From Parietichytrium sp. I65-24A (taxonomy: Eukaryota; Sar; Bigyra; Thraustochytrida; Thraustochytriidae), in assembly GCA_012862575.1 (NCBI GenBank), contig BLSF01000003.1, positions 310,001 through 374,000 on the forward strand: DNA of 64,000 nucleotides. The letters run 5' to 3'. Positions 49,691 to 60,818 of this stretch are shown here, in pieces. The notes below the pieces were generated by a model. It made no database searches and had not been told where the DNA came from. It saw only the letters and a program-made list of their open reading frames with translations. Position 1 is the stretch's first letter. Each line of letters starts with the position of its first letter. Both the position numbers and the translations under genes were made by a program.

Positions 49691-50464
49691 AGGCGAGCGC
49701 GCTGGCGTGTTGCCTTGGAGGTTGTACGCGAGTAGCTGAGTGCGCTATAAGGTCGCCTCTTTCGTGCATGGACGTAACAAGGATAGATAGCTGCCAGCGA
49801 CGGAGATGAGAGGCTGCCACGAGGGATGCCAAAACGAACAAGGGCGAATTCGCCGAGGACGCCACGGCGGAGTGAGCCCGACAGACAGGCAGGCCTCTGT
49901 ATCCCAGCGCGTACGTGCGCGAGCGCGGTGGGTTTTGGTGCCGACGAGCGCCAGTGGCGGGAACACGGAAATCAGTACGGATGCGCCTAGGACTGGGGAT
50001 CCGTCGGGATCCGGCGGCTCGCGCGGGGTTCTTGGCGGAAGAACCGGAGCTTGTAGCAGAGGACCGATGGGATCCGAGCTGCGGAACCTCTCCGTACGTC
50101 GCTTTGTCCGCGCCTTTTTTGGCCGTCCCAGCGTCGTCCCAGCGTCGCAATAGTCGCAGTGCGCACTCGCTCACCTCAATCCGAGCGAAGACTAGGAGGG
50201 GAACGAGAGAATGATCGCGAACAGAGAAGGGTGAGGGATGGGAAGTTGGAGGTTGGACAGATGGAGGGCGATGGATCGACCGTGTATACAAAGTTAGTTG
50301 GCGTTTGTTTTTCTAAATCTACAGAATTCAGATTTTATTTAAGGCAGAACAGCTCGATCAGACACGGCTTCAAGCCGGAAGAATCAAGTCGTCTTGAATA
50401 TTGAACATGGTGCGCGGTAGCCCGCTGGTTGCAAGCAGATTCCCGAACCGGGTCAAACGGACTG

Positions 50465-51773
50465 CTACATGGTATCCAGGACGGGAACCCGTTTCAGACC
50501 GCAGAACTTGGTGGTGTAGGCCCAAGGTGGCAATTCGTCGTTGTTGGCTAGTTTAAACTCCTCAATTGCCTCGCGCTTTGCTTTGTATTTGAGAGCTCTG
50601 GTCCACCTCTTCGACCCAAGCGTTGCCCGCTGCATTTGGTCCTGGAGCCTGAAAGCTGGGAACATAATCAGAGGGAATCGCTGGTTGATGACTTTAAATT
50701 CGTCAAAGTCGATGAGCCCGTCGTCGTTGCAATCGAAGTTCTTGAAAGCCTTCATCAAGCTTCCAGGGAAATGAGCGTTCGCATTGATGTCCACACACAT
50801 TTGCACGAATTCATTTTCGTCCAGAGAGCCAGACCCATCAAGATCGAAGAAATTAAAGACGAAGTACAGGATCTCTGTCTGATTGTAAATGCAGTAGGTG
50901 GTGAGCACGTGCACAAACTCATCGAAGTTGATGGTACCGCTACCATCTTCGTCAATCAAGCTGAATAGAGCGTCCGTAAATTTTGTTCTCTCCTCGTCAA
51001 TCATCTTAAAGACTAGTGCATCATCCATGCGGGCCCATGCGGCGTGAGCCAATGTAAAATCGACTTAGATTCTTCAATTAGCCCGTGCACCAACAATGTA
51101 CCAACTTACACTCTGATATGTCGATGCTGCCACTTAAATCGTCGTCAAACTTGTCAAATCGCTTCTTCAAGCATTTCACATCCTTTTCTGCATATTGTGT
51201 CGAAACAGCCAAAGGCAGAACGTGTGAGCATGGATCAATGCAACAACAAGCACATTTTTGAACGAAAGATGGCAGTCACTTACCCTTTAAATTCAGCAGC
51301 TGCTTTGCCTGGTCCACCTTTTCTTCGAGCGTCATACCAACTTGCTTCGTTTTTGCTTTCTTGAGAGCAGCTGGTTTTTTAGCGGTGGGGCTCTTTGTCA
51401 AAACTGGTGTGGAACTTGCTTCCGCGGAAGGATTCACCCTGCTACTGCCAGTTCTCGAGTTCGGCCTCGAGTTGGAGCTCGAGCTCGAGCTTCCAGGGCG
51501 GTACTTGCCGCTGCTACCCCTGTTTTTCCCTCCGCCAAGTGACTCACGTGAACCTCCTCTTGCCGATTTGAGTGCTTCGCGCCCATTAGATCGTGCAGAT
51601 TTCAGCGGCTGCCTCCCAGTGTTGCCAATATTTGACCTCACAGACCTTGTGTTCCCGAGTTTTGGCCGAGAGGTGTCTCTTGAGGTCTTCGCCCCATCCC
51701 TCGCAGACTTCTTGCCTCCTCGTGCTGTCTTGGGAGCATTGTCCACGGAACTCAAGTCCAGTGGCGTGGGCAT
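50465..51773 (-). CDS. Four-EF-hand calcium-binding protein with disordered basic N-terminus
   Basis: A 388-residue protein from three exons on the minus strand: 51773-51284, 51187-51110 and 51063-50465. Introns are 96 nt and only 46 nt, both with GTAAGT donors. Residues 1-150 are Ser/Arg/Gly/Lys-rich and disordered with repeated KSAR, SARG and SNGR units. Four canonical EF-hand loops follow: 178-189 (DDDLSGSIDISE), 227-238 (DEDGSGTINFDE), 263-274 (DLDGSGSLDENE) and 300-311 (DCNDDGLIDFDE). Splicing is required to complete the first EF-hand. The core resembles calcineurin-B/calaxin-type sensors. The C-terminus (ELPPWAYTTKFCGLKRVPVLDTM) is an extension outside the EF-hands. The frame is open above 51773 only from GTG; the ATG at 51773 is chosen, but an upstream exon is possible. 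Confidence 0.85.
51064..51109 (-). other. EF-hand gene intron 2 (46 nt)
   Basis: Donor GTAAGT after the last Glu codon of EF-hand 1; acceptor TCTAAG. Splicing gives ISEFDFTLAHAAW in frame. It is among the shortest credible introns in the window. Confidence 0.75.
51188..51283 (-). other. EF-hand gene intron 1 (96 nt)
   Basis: Donor GTAAGTGACTG, acceptor ATATGCAG. It joins LLNLKE to KDVKCLKKRFDKFDD in frame. Confidence 0.85.
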
Positions 51774-53186
51774 GATGATCTCGCGTTCTACGGACGCCAC
51801 TCCGTCGGAACGCCGCTCCCAGGTGCCTGGCGCCTCGCGTCTCCTGCCAGAGTTTGGGATTTAGAGTTGAGTATTCAGACCAGTAGAATCGTGAGCACGA
51901 AATGCAAACTCCTTTCGGGGTGCTTCTACGGTCTCTGGTGGGAAGTGGACATTAATTCGCAATTGAAAAATGCGAGCTCCGAAGTAATTCTACGTGCTCC
52001 TTTAGTGTGCGGGGAAAAGCACACCGCACCGAGAAACGAGTTGAAGGGTTTCGGATTATCCATTAACCTATCAGAGCCATGTATGCCTCGAAAACTGTGT
52101 GAAAAGAGTGAAAAGTAGACACGCACGACCGCGCCATGAGCACCATCAGGATTTCGTCTAAGTCACTTTCAAAAAGCGGCGTTGGGCGGCTCTCCCTTCA
52201 GTTAGGACAAAAGGAGCCACAGCTTGACAAAGCCATAGCGTGACAAAGCCATATTTCACAATTCACGCATCGATGACACTTGCTGGTGATTTCTTTCCAA
52301 CCCCGAATGATTCCTTCTGGCATCTCAAGCATCTCAGCTTGAGGAGAAAACGAACACCGCAATGACTCCGTCCCTCCCCCTCTCTTTCTGCCCATGAACA
52401 GAACTGGCAATCATTTTGTCCCTCCAGATTCGACCAATGATGCCGCGCTGAAGCCCGCGGCAGCTATGCACATCGTAGTGAAAACAACAAACAGCACTCT
52501 GAATCAACTGAAAACAGGCAAGCCTCGCTAAGTTAGCCAGCCAGTCAAGTCAGACATCGCATTGTCTACCATGAATCAAAAACCAAAACGCAATTGAAAA
52601 GGAGAGTTGGCAAGCAAGAAGAATCAAAGCTGAGATAAGCGGGGGCATCAACAAGAGCGAGCATATGCACGACAGCAAATGCATTCATTCATCTCACTGT
52701 GACTCTGGAACTCTCAAGCTCTCAGCTTGGGTCTTCTCGAACGGATCTCCCGCTCAATTCCTTGATCACGAACACAGAATGATTCTTTATCCTCTAAAAG
52801 AAGACTTCTTTTTGTTCGCCACCATTCATGCTATAGGTTCATATCAATAAGATATTCTACCACAAATTCCTATGAGTATTCGAAAATTTTCCTTGTTTGT
52901 TGAAATCAAACTCGCGAGCCCCACAAGACCACACTCAGCGCGCGCACGGCGGAGGGAGAGACTTTGGGTTCCCCAGGCGGGAACCAGGTTGCGAGAACCA
53001 AGGCGCGGCAGGAGTCGGGCGTGGCGAACGGAGAGCGGCGAAGGGAAGTCTTGAGGAAAATTTAGTACAGGGGCAGAGACTGGAGAGGTGTCGAGATCCG
53101 TGTCGAGATCCGTGTCGAGATACGTGTGAGCACGAGCGACTTTTTTTTTTCGAATCGCGAATTGTAGAATTTATATTCTGGAGGAG
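51774..53186. other. Divergent promoter region
   Basis: This lies between the 5' ends of the EF-hand gene (minus) and the 1183-residue coiled-coil gene (plus). No supported gene. A gtgtcgagatcc minisatellite lies at its right end. A GC-rich block at about 52915-53050 precedes it and may be the leader. Confidence 0.5.
53089..53126. repeat. gtgtcgagatcc 12-bp repeat, three copies
   Basis: Three tandem units (the last one ending atacg) 60-100 bases upstream of the coiled-coil start codon, probably in its 5' UTR. Confidence 0.85.
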
Positions 53187-56100
53187 ATGCAATATGAGAG
53201 GGGATTGTCGAAAAGAGCGACGGAGTGCAAAATGAGCTCGCACGAATGTCTAAGCTGGAGCGCGTCAAAGTCATCTGACTCTTCTTCTCCCAGTCGCTCG
53301 TTCCGAAGAGAGAGCCCGTTCCGGGTTGAAGATGTAACTGCGGAACTCTTCGAGCCTCGGCAGGAACCGGCGAGCGACGCAGCGATTCGCAATGCGACAT
53401 TTCGAACTGGTAGTCAAGAAAGAGATTATTTCGTCGGGGGAAAGCGAGACCTTAAAATGCGCGGTTCGGACCGTGAACGTTTCCTTGCATCCGACGGGCT
53501 CGATAAAGTTGAGGATTTGCGAGATTCCGTGACCCGGCAACAGCGCGGGTCAGATATGGCGGAAGGATCGGGCTCCGCGAGATGGGATTTGCTGGAAGAG
53601 GAGCAAGCGCGGCGCCGAGATGCTAGGATGCAGAGCAGGGATGCGGAATGGCTCCGAGGACCATCGACCCCGGTACATGGAGGAGCCAGCCAAGAAGGTG
53701 AGGCTTGGAGCTCGGGTAGAAGGAGCCGGACCTCGCACGCTTCCGTATCTATGAGGGAGGAGTCAATGCGCATCTTGAAGAACCAGATGGAAAGAGTAAA
53801 CGCAGTGCGCCAAGAGGTCCAGGAGAAAGCTGAGCGTATTCGGGAACTGGAGAGGAATATAGAGAACTTGGAGTCTGCGGCAGATGAGCGGCAATTCGCT
53901 ATGGAGAGGCTTCGAGCTGAAAATCAATCCCTGCGAGCAAAGTCTACAAGCGATGCGAAAAACTCAGAAGTGGCCAAGGGGCTCAAGAAGGAGATTGCCG
54001 AGCTCACCGAGCAGATGGGAGAGTTGAAACACAAGCTGTACGAGGCCGAACATGCCAAAGCTGTTTCTGCGAGGGAAAGCGCAAATGCGGTCGAAGCTCG
54101 AGAAAATGCTGAACGCTTGAATATGGAACGCATGGCAAAACTCCAAGATGAGGTGCGAATGTGTAAGCAGGAGAAGCAAGCGTTGCGAGACAAGCTCGAC
54201 CAGGCTCAGAAAGAAGCGCAGGAAGAGCGGGAGAAGCGAGCGGCTGAAGACCAGAAACAAGCGTTGGAGCGGCAAACGCTGGTGACAAATATGAATCGCT
54301 GCAAATTGAACGTTCAGCAGCTATCGAATACAAATAAGCAGCTCCGCCAGGATCTCTCAAAGTACGGCGCGTTGCAAGAGCAAGAAAAGACTGTATCTAA
54401 TAAACTTGCAACCGTGGAGGAGCGGCTGCAGCGCATCACGTCACAGCTCAACGACTCGCAAGCAGAAAAGAGCGAGCTTGCGCTCAAGCTGGAACAAGAG
54501 AGGCAGGTGCGCGAGTCTGAAGAAAAGTTGCGTCTTTTAGCCGAGGAGAGGTGCAAGACGCTTCGTGATCAAGTCGACATGCTGGTGACCGGACACGGCG
54601 CCCTGCAACTAAAACAAGAGGAGCTGGACAGTTTGAGAAGGGAGCTTGACATGTCGCAAAGAATGATCCAAAGCAAAGAGTCGCAGCTCGCTAGCGTGAA
54701 TAGAGACTTCGCCGCGGCGCGAGCAAAATGTGATGAAATGGTGGCGGAGCTTGAAAATTGGCGGCGATCCGTCCAGCTTGCGCACCATCGAGTAACGTCA
54801 ATGTGCACCGGGGAATTGATAGTGGAGGCGGAGCACGCATACGAAAAGGCTTGGGAAGACACAAGAAGCGATGGAGTCGCTATCACCGCTTCTGTGGAAG
54901 AAAGTGCGGTATCAGGCCGAAAGTTTCAGCCGCCAGACGCTGTAAGAGCGCTCTCCAGTTCACTGCATTCGTTTCAGCAACTGTACTCGCAGGCACAGAG
55001 GCGCGCGATGAAATTGGATGATGAGCTGGAAATGCTGAAAGAAGAGGCTTTGAGCTGGCGACGCCACATTAGTGATCTCGAATCCAAGCTTGAGGCAGCA
55101 TATGAAGAAGAGGAAAACTTGACCGCTGCACTGAGCTCTCATCGTCTTCAAAGCATGCATGCTACTGAAGAGGCCGACCAACTTCGAATCGCTCTGCAAG
55201 CGTTGCAGCACGAAATGGACAACGAACGCAAGGACTTTAGGTACAAGATACAGTCGATTCGACGTACTGCATTGAGGGCATTGGCATCTGCACCAGTTTC
55301 GGCCAACAGCCGAATCGACGCACTGAATCTAGACAGCAGCGCAGAAGACGTGGTGGAGATGGTTTGTTCTCTGTTGGAAAGCGCGATGCATCGAGAACAA
55401 AATAACTCAATGAGAATGTCTGTGACTAGTAGCCCAATTAAAGAGCCGTATGCGAGCGGCTTGAATCCGCTTTGTAATGCCTCGAATGGGTACCAAAGTG
55501 CATCCGGAGCCGGAAAGTCGAGGAGCTCTGAAGCAACTGCTTCAGAAGATGAGAATAGGGAGCTGAAAGACATGGAGATACAGGCTTGGAAACGTGCGTG
55601 CTTGCTCTTTGCGAGGGTGTTTCGGCCACTGCGAATTCTTGTACAACGTCTCATGCAGCACAAGCGCATATATGCAAAGTTAGCCAATTACGACGCACGA
55701 AAACAAAAGTCGATACTTCGAACTCTAAGAAAGATGCGAGAGAGAGTTCAGGCGTTGGGTGAAGCAGACATTGACGCTTCTATGGCGCGGCCTACGAGGT
55801 CTCCAAATGTGCAGCTTCGCACAGTGGCTCTAGCGGTGATTGCCTCCAAACGTCTCGAAATTCTCGGGAGGTCTCGGAGGAGCAAACATGTCATCGCGGA
55901 GCGTCTCGGCGTGATTGAAGATGTCCACGTCAGCCTAGAACCCGAGTCTCCTATAACGCAGGAGCCAAGTGATTTTGTAGAGAAATTGATGGCGACAGTT
56001 GCGGTTCCTGCTGCCTCAGACGCATTGAATGGAGTGCTCAGAACTCTCAACGAGTACGGCATCGTCGCATTACAGGGGGACACCTTGCCTGAGCTGGAAG

Positions 56101-56738
56101 CGACCCTTGGATTTGGTTCGAATTACGCTTTGTGGACTGATAAGCAAATGCACAAAGAGTTGCAGGAGATGGACGACAAGCTGGACAACCTCGCTCAGAC
56201 CATACATTCGCTGTATTCTGCTGTTGCTGTCGCACGATCTGCTCCATCCTCCCCGGTAGAAGACTCATTCATGCACAATTTCAAAGTCCGAGATGGGCTA
56301 GACTCGCCCTTACTTGTCAAGGAAGATCGCGACGACGTGTTGAATTGCAGCGACGATGCTCTCCAAAGTGCGGATAGCACGCCACAGCCCGGGCTAAAGG
56401 TCGGTCGAGGTCCTGCAAGTCCTCTAAGTCCCTCGACTCTTCTCTGGCAACTTCAAAAAGACTTTGAGATTGCAGAGAATGATCTTCGAAATCTGACGCC
56501 TTTACCTAAGAAAAGCGAAGATGATGATGATGACTCTACATCGCCTTCTCAATCTCGAAAGTATTCCACACCAAAGCGAACGACATCCAAAAGCCGATCT
56601 GGGTTCTCGGCTAGGTCGTCAGAGATGCTAGAACGAATTCGGCGCGAGAAAGAGCTCGCGGAGCGGGAGCTCCAAGAAGCTTTGGAGGGCCTCGCGAACC
56701 ACTCCAAGAGTGACGAGGCTGCGCCTGGGTGTGATTAA
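53187..56738 (+). CDS. Coiled-coil protein (1183 residues)
   Basis: Single-exon. Residues 1-190 are Ser/Arg-rich and disordered. About 190-520 form a continuous coiled coil (heptads such as QEKAERIRELERNIENLES). A second coiled segment is near 600-690. About 740-1060 is a helical, less charged domain (RKQKSILRTLRKMRERV, VIEDVHVSLEPESP, ALWTDKQMHKELQEMDDKL). The C-terminus has an acidic DDDDDS patch, a Ser/Thr/Lys stretch (SRKYSTPKRTTSKSRSG) and a last helix (EMLERIRREKELAERELQEA). No catalytic motif. Composition suggests a centrosomal, basal-body or cytoskeletal protein; no family recognised. An alternative in-frame ATG (MSSHECLSW) lies 15 codons in. It is convergent with 14-3-3 and divergent from the EF-hand gene. 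Confidence 0.84.
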   Translation: MQYERGLSKRATECKMSSHECLSWSASKSSDSSSPSRSFRRESPFRVEDVTAELFEPRQEPASDAAIRNATFRTGSQERDYFVGGKRDLKMRGSDRERFLASDGLDKVEDLRDSVTRQQRGSDMAEGSGSARWDLLEEEQARRRDARMQSRDAEWLRGPSTPVHGGASQEGEAWSSGRRSRTSHASVSMREESMRILKNQMERVNAVRQEVQEKAERIRELERNIENLESAADERQFAMERLRAENQSLRAKSTSDAKNSEVAKGLKKEIAELTEQMGELKHKLYEAEHAKAVSARESANAVEARENAERLNMERMAKLQDEVRMCKQEKQALRDKLDQAQKEAQEEREKRAAEDQKQALERQTLVTNMNRCKLNVQQLSNTNKQLRQDLSKYGALQEQEKTVSNKLATVEERLQRITSQLNDSQAEKSELALKLEQERQVRESEEKLRLLAEERCKTLRDQVDMLVTGHGALQLKQEELDSLRRELDMSQRMIQSKESQLASVNRDFAAARAKCDEMVAELENWRRSVQLAHHRVTSMCTGELIVEAEHAYEKAWEDTRSDGVAITASVEESAVSGRKFQPPDAVRALSSSLHSFQQLYSQAQRRAMKLDDELEMLKEEALSWRRHISDLESKLEAAYEEEENLTAALSSHRLQSMHATEEADQLRIALQALQHEMDNERKDFRYKIQSIRRTALRALASAPVSANSRIDALNLDSSAEDVVEMVCSLLESAMHREQNNSMRMSVTSSPIKEPYASGLNPLCNASNGYQSASGAGKSRSSEATASEDENRELKDMEIQAWKRACLLFARVFRPLRILVQRLMQHKRIYAKLANYDARKQKSILRTLRKMRERVQALGEADIDASMARPTRSPNVQLRTVALAVIASKRLEILGRSRRSKHVIAERLGVIEDVHVSLEPESPITQEPSDFVEKLMATVAVPAASDALNGVLRTLNEYGIVALQGDTLPELEATLGFGSNYALWTDKQMHKELQEMDDKLDNLAQTIHSLYSAVAVARSAPSSPVEDSFMHNFKVRDGLDSPLLVKEDRDDVLNCSDDALQSADSTPQPGLKVGRGPASPLSPSTLLWQLQKDFEIAENDLRNLTPLPKKSEDDDDDSTSPSQSRKYSTPKRTTSKSRSGFSARSSEMLERIRREKELAERELQEALEGLANHSKSDEAAPGCD

Positions 56739-56904
56739 GATGAACTCATAAAGAACATGTCCACAGCAAAAGAAACAGATCTCCATGACAATGACAAAAG
56801 TAAAGAGGGTGGGGGAAAAAAGGTATTTCTTTTTATACTGCCTTCGGATGAGGAAAAAATTTCAACTTTGTATAAGAGCAACTTTAAAAAAAAAAGCGGT
56901 TAGA

Positions 56905-57693
56905 TTAGTCCTTCTCCTCGCCGTCAGAGGTCCAGAGGGTCAAGTTATCGCGGAGAAGCTGCATAATGAGGGTAGCGTCCTTGTATGATTCTTCCTGAAG
57001 GGAGTCAAGCTCTGCGATAGCGTTGTCAAATGCCTTCTTGGCAAGGTCGCAAGCCTGTTCCTGCTCCGCGAGGATCTCGTAATAGAACACAGACAAGTTG
57101 AGCGCGAGCCCAAGGCGGATTGGATGTGTTGGTGGCAAACCCTCCTCCTGGTCCTCGGCAATCTTCTGAGCATGCTTGTATGCATCAAGAGCAGCCTCAG
57201 CACAGTCGCGGCGCTGGTCCTCGAGCTTGAATTCTGCCAAGTAACGATGGTAGTCTCCACTCATCTTGTAGTAGAATACCTGTGACTCTGTCCTCTCGGA
57301 AGCCTTCATGTGCTCAGCCTGTGGGATGAGGTTGTCCTTGATGATGGTGAGGATCTCGTCGCACACGTCGTCGAGCTCGTCCTCTACCTTCTTTCTGTAA
57401 GCAGACACCTTGGACACCTTGCTGTCGTCGCCCTTCATCTTCTCCTTGGCCTCGATCGAGGACAGCACACGCCAGCTTGCGCGTCTAGCTCCGATCACGT
57501 TCTTGTAAGCCACGCTCAGCAAGTTGCGCTCCTCCACCGAGAGCTCCTGGTCGCCCTTGGCAACTGCCTTCATGTAGGCGACCATGTCATCGTACCTCTC
57601 AGCCTGCTCGGCCAGACGTGCGTGGTACACGCAGTCCTCGCGGCTCAAATCTCCAATGTACGCTTCCATCTTTCTCGTGCTGCGTTCGTTCAT
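56905..57693 (-). CDS. 14-3-3 protein
   Basis: A phosphoserine/phosphothreonine-binding adaptor, 262 residues, single-exon. The nine-helix family pattern is complete: [40 protein letters not shown] with the phosphate-binding Lys and Arg, [29 protein letters not shown] with the Arg-Tyr pair, [19 protein letters not shown], and [17 protein letters not shown], ending TSDGEEKD. There are two possible starts: ATG at 57693 ([12 protein letters not shown]) or ATG at 57669 ([12 protein letters not shown]). The second gives the usual family length, the first a short basic extension. Its stop is 167 bp from that of the convergent coiled-coil gene. Codon use is biased toward G/C endings as in EF-3, suggesting high expression. 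Confidence 0.97.
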   Translation of the reverse strand: MNERSTRKMEAYIGDLSREDCVYHARLAEQAERYDDMVAYMKAVAKGDQELSVEERNLLSVAYKNVIGARRASWRVLSSIEAKEKMKGDDSKVSKVSAYRKKVEDELDDVCDEILTIIKDNLIPQAEHMKASERTESQVFYYKMSGDYHRYLAEFKLEDQRRDCAEAALDAYKHAQKIAEDQEEGLPPTHPIRLGLALNLSVFYYEILAEQEQACDLAKKAFDNAIAELDSLQEESYKDATLIMQLLRDNLTLWTSDGEEKD

Positions 57694-59254
57694 TCGTTAC
57701 ATTTCCACCATTTCATCAATCATCGTCGTACACTCACACACGTCAGCTCCACAATTACACAATCACACAATTGCACAATACCACACCTCTGTCCCCCTGC
57801 CGCTCCTGCACACCTCAGCCTCGATCCACCAGCCACCAAGAGTCCGCGAAGACTTGTGTCTATCCTTGTTCCGTCTCGCAGAGGGCTCGCTCTATCTCTC
57901 AATCTCTCGCCCCTACCAAGTGTCCGCGGACACTTTCGCGCGCACGAAAAAGCCGCCCACTCTACTGCCAGGAATACCCACCCACCCTTGATACCCCCGT
58001 GCCTTCCTGTTCCCGAGAACACTCCCGCGCACTCCGCGCGGAACAGCGCTGTACCGTCCGCGCACACTCGCCGCGTACGCGCACACACACACACACCGTC
58101 TACCTCACAACGCCGCACGCGCACTTACCTGCTGTCCCCTTTCGCTCGTTCCTCTCTTGCTCCGCTTCTCTCCGTTCCCTCTCTGGCCCGACTGTTCAAC
58201 CTCCACCAAAAATCTTTCCCGACCTTCTACTCCGGCGCCTAGCCAAGGCTCCTTACCTTCGGTCGTAAGGGGGCTACTCAACGGTAAGGAACTACTAACG
58301 AGAGGCCAGGACATGCTCCTTAAATCGCAGTAAGCTCGCCCATGCGCGGAGAATGCCAAGTGGGTGGAGATGCCACAGCGTGTTTCGGGGGGAGCGAAGC
58401 TAGGGTTGCAAGTTCGGAAAGATTTTGAACCAGTTCTGGAAGTGGCATAGGGAGGGCTACAGATAGAACTCCCTGAAGGACAATAGTGGGAGGATTAGGG
58501 GCTCCTACTCTCATGATGCAGGAGGGTGCAGAGAAGTTCCACTGAAGGGCAAGCGGAATAGGCAATATGGGTAGTAGCTTTTATGCCAGGTGTTGGTAGA
58601 AGTCGAAAGATGGTGTGCCATGAGGCCCAGCCATCTGGTGCGAGGTACTACTGATGGATAATGTTTTCGAGTATTCCCCCAGTGGGACGCTAGGACAGTA
58701 GGTGGCATTAGAAGGAGAAAAATCCTGAGCTGGCATGGGACTAGTCTGATAATACGGAATGTGGTAGCGCTTGCAATAGGTCACATCCGCTGCTAACTCA
58801 TTTGGCTGACTAAACTAAGGTGTAGGGCTACTACGTCTCCGATGTCTGACGCGTCCGTTGCGAAAAACCGAAACTCGGATCTTTCGCAACCATCTAATGT
58901 ACCCTAATTACTCCAGTAGTATTTTAGAGTGCGCTTAAAAAGGTCGTTCCTCTGTTCGGCGCTAACGCCTCCTACCTTCCACCAATTATACAATCTCCTA
59001 GAAATGTGTTACAAACTTTAAGTTTGAGCTTCATGGCAGCCCAAGTAGTGGTTAGCTTACCAGTTAAAATGTCCTTTCAGCTAGCTATGAATTACTGAAA
59101 TTATTAATGCTTAGGTCAGTAGTCAATCCTACTAGGCTACGTAAGGTGTCAAGACTCTGGCCCAGCTATAAGTTATGCCTTCTATAGCTAACTAGTAGAG
59201 TCAGAGGAAGTAAAAAGTATTGGATGCCTTGAACATGGGCTAGCATAATCCTAT

Positions 59255-59600
59255 TCAATTAAGAAGAGTTCTACTATTAGAAATTCTTAGGTCATTAGCT
59301 CGTACTCGTAAAAAGCATTTCCCCGGCATGGTCAACCCTACAGTACTGTTCTTCCGAAGGAAAAGACCAGGGTGATCAGAGTCAGCAGAACAGTTTAAAT
59401 CTAAAATAGCTCCAACTAAAAGCAAGCTGACAGGTCCTGTTCTAAACTTTTGCAACTCTTGACGACCACAGCACTTGGTCCTACTGCGCATATAGTGAGA
59501 CTTGTACGCAGTACAGTATATTCCATTAGGCCGTTTATATCGACTAGCTAGATAGCTAAGCATTGTTGGTGATGAGCTCATGCTCCACGGAGATCCGTTA
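59255..59600 (-). mobile_element. Fossil of a Copia-type LTR retrotransposon (pol remnant)
   Basis: On the minus strand, translated fragments resemble the end of a Copia pol protein. A piece like the segment before RNase H (LSYLASRYKRPNG) is followed by one like the RNase H start (CSADSDHPG, then STVGL). It is broken and represents only a small part of an element; no LTRs or flanking duplications were seen. The degree of decay suggests an old insertion. The surrounding AT-richer DNA from about 58300 may belong to it or to related elements, but the order of parts does not prove that. Confidence 0.4.
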
Positions 59601-59613
59601 GAAGGGAAACCGA

Positions 59614-59632
59614 CTCGGACTCGGACTCGGAT
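59614..59632. repeat. actcgg hexamer repeat
   Basis: Three tandem actcgg units next to the transposon-like segment. Confidence 0.8.
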
Positions 59633-60818
59633 CAGACGGTCACGAGAAATAAGCTGAATGCTGATGAATTGGAAACGGAAGAGAAAGAAGAGATGAAGAT
59701 TGGCTTCGAGATTCGATTGCAGCGGTAGCAGAGACGCAGAGATGAAACGTTGGCCCCTCCTTCCCATCCTCATCCTCATCCACATAACGATGATGGTGAT
59801 GGTGATGAGAGCTTCTGAAGTCCATAATTCACAACTCTTGCAGCGCACTATGGAAACCGTATTCCGCCGGGATCGTGAATTGGATGGAGTCGCGAGGTAT
59901 TTGCTGCTGGTTCTCACCGTCAATTAATGCTCAAGATTCAGGATTCTGAAATCTGAGCTGAAATTACGTCAGATGCATGCAGTGACATCCAACGCCGTTT
60001 GACAAATTCTCTCTCGAGCGCTAGAGCTGTCGACCTGTCGTGCGAAAGGCATCGGCACCGTGTGCAACAAGCAAGGCCTTGCATGGTGCGTTGCTCAAGT
60101 AGAGACGTCAAAGTCAGTACCAGCACCGAGTAATCAGGACCGGCATCACGCGCGGCGCAAGTTCATTATTCGTAGCCCATTGGCTTGCAGATGCCTGCGT
60201 TGCCCACCTCTTCCAATCATTACTGCCTTCAAAAGTGTTCTTGGAAGGCCGTTCAAGGGCGTCAAGGACATCGCAGGCCACAGTGGCGACTCCTATTTAC
60301 GCCTGAGCAAGCGCCATGGGCACTCCTAGGCTTGGTGGGCCCTCCTGCCTTGCACGCTGCAGTGCCATTCTCTGCCAGTAGTGTTGTACCAGCCAGGCAC
60401 ACTAGCGCAAGCGCAAACGATCCGTTCGACTTGCTTGGCCAACCAACCAACAACCACTGCCAATGCAGTGCTAGGCAGAGTTAGTACCGGCATTGCGATT
60501 TGTGAGGTGTAAGTAAGGCGTTGCATCTCTCTTCCTTCCTTCCTTGCTTCCAGCCAGCCAGGGCAGGCGCCTTGCCAGGAGAGAAACAGCTAGAGCATCT
60601 TGAACGACGCGTTGGCGCTGCGAGCTTGAGCGAGCACAGGACGGCAGGGGAGGAGCTCAGGTCGGCAGCATTGTCGTTCTATTCCAGTTCAGGCTGCCTG
60701 GCCAAGAAAAAGGAGGGCGGCAGGGGTTGAGCTGTATTGGTGGAGAGAGCGGCCGAGAGCGCAAAAGTAGGCCGAGTTTGCAGCTGAGGCAGGCCTGCAG
60801 GCAGACGGTACAAGTCAA

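Larger units (their letters stand above)
49394..50464. other. Promoter region of the PLU-1/PHD gene with minisatellites
   Basis: This lies between the PLU-1/PHD 5' end and the 3' end of the EF-hand gene. An 11-bp repeat (49511-49543) and an 8-bp repeat (49661-49690) stand out. A 233-codon open frame on the minus strand at 49590-50291 is Arg/Ser/Pro/His-rich without motifs and was not accepted. Confidence 0.5.
57694..60818. other. Three-kilobase gene-free region, partly transposon-derived
   Basis: 57.7-58.2 kb is pyrimidine-rich and carries the 14-3-3 promoter and leader. 58.3-59.6 kb is AT-richer and different in texture, with a Copia-like remnant at its right end. 59.6-60.8 kb includes an actcgg repeat (59614-59632) and the likely leader of the kinase gene. 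No intact gene is supported. Confidence 0.5.

Noticed and set aside
49590-50291. 233-codon minus-strand frame
   Set aside because: Arg/Ser/Pro/His-rich, runs through a minisatellite and lacks any domain pattern.
57310-58242. 310-codon plus-strand frame
   Set aside because: Half is antisense to 14-3-3 and the rest is a pyrimidine-rich promoter with low-complexity His/Thr/Ser repeats.
58320-58800. Proline-rich minus-strand frames as a possible gag part of a retroelement
   Set aside because: They lie on the wrong side of the Copia-like remnant for one element and lack a recognisable gag motif.
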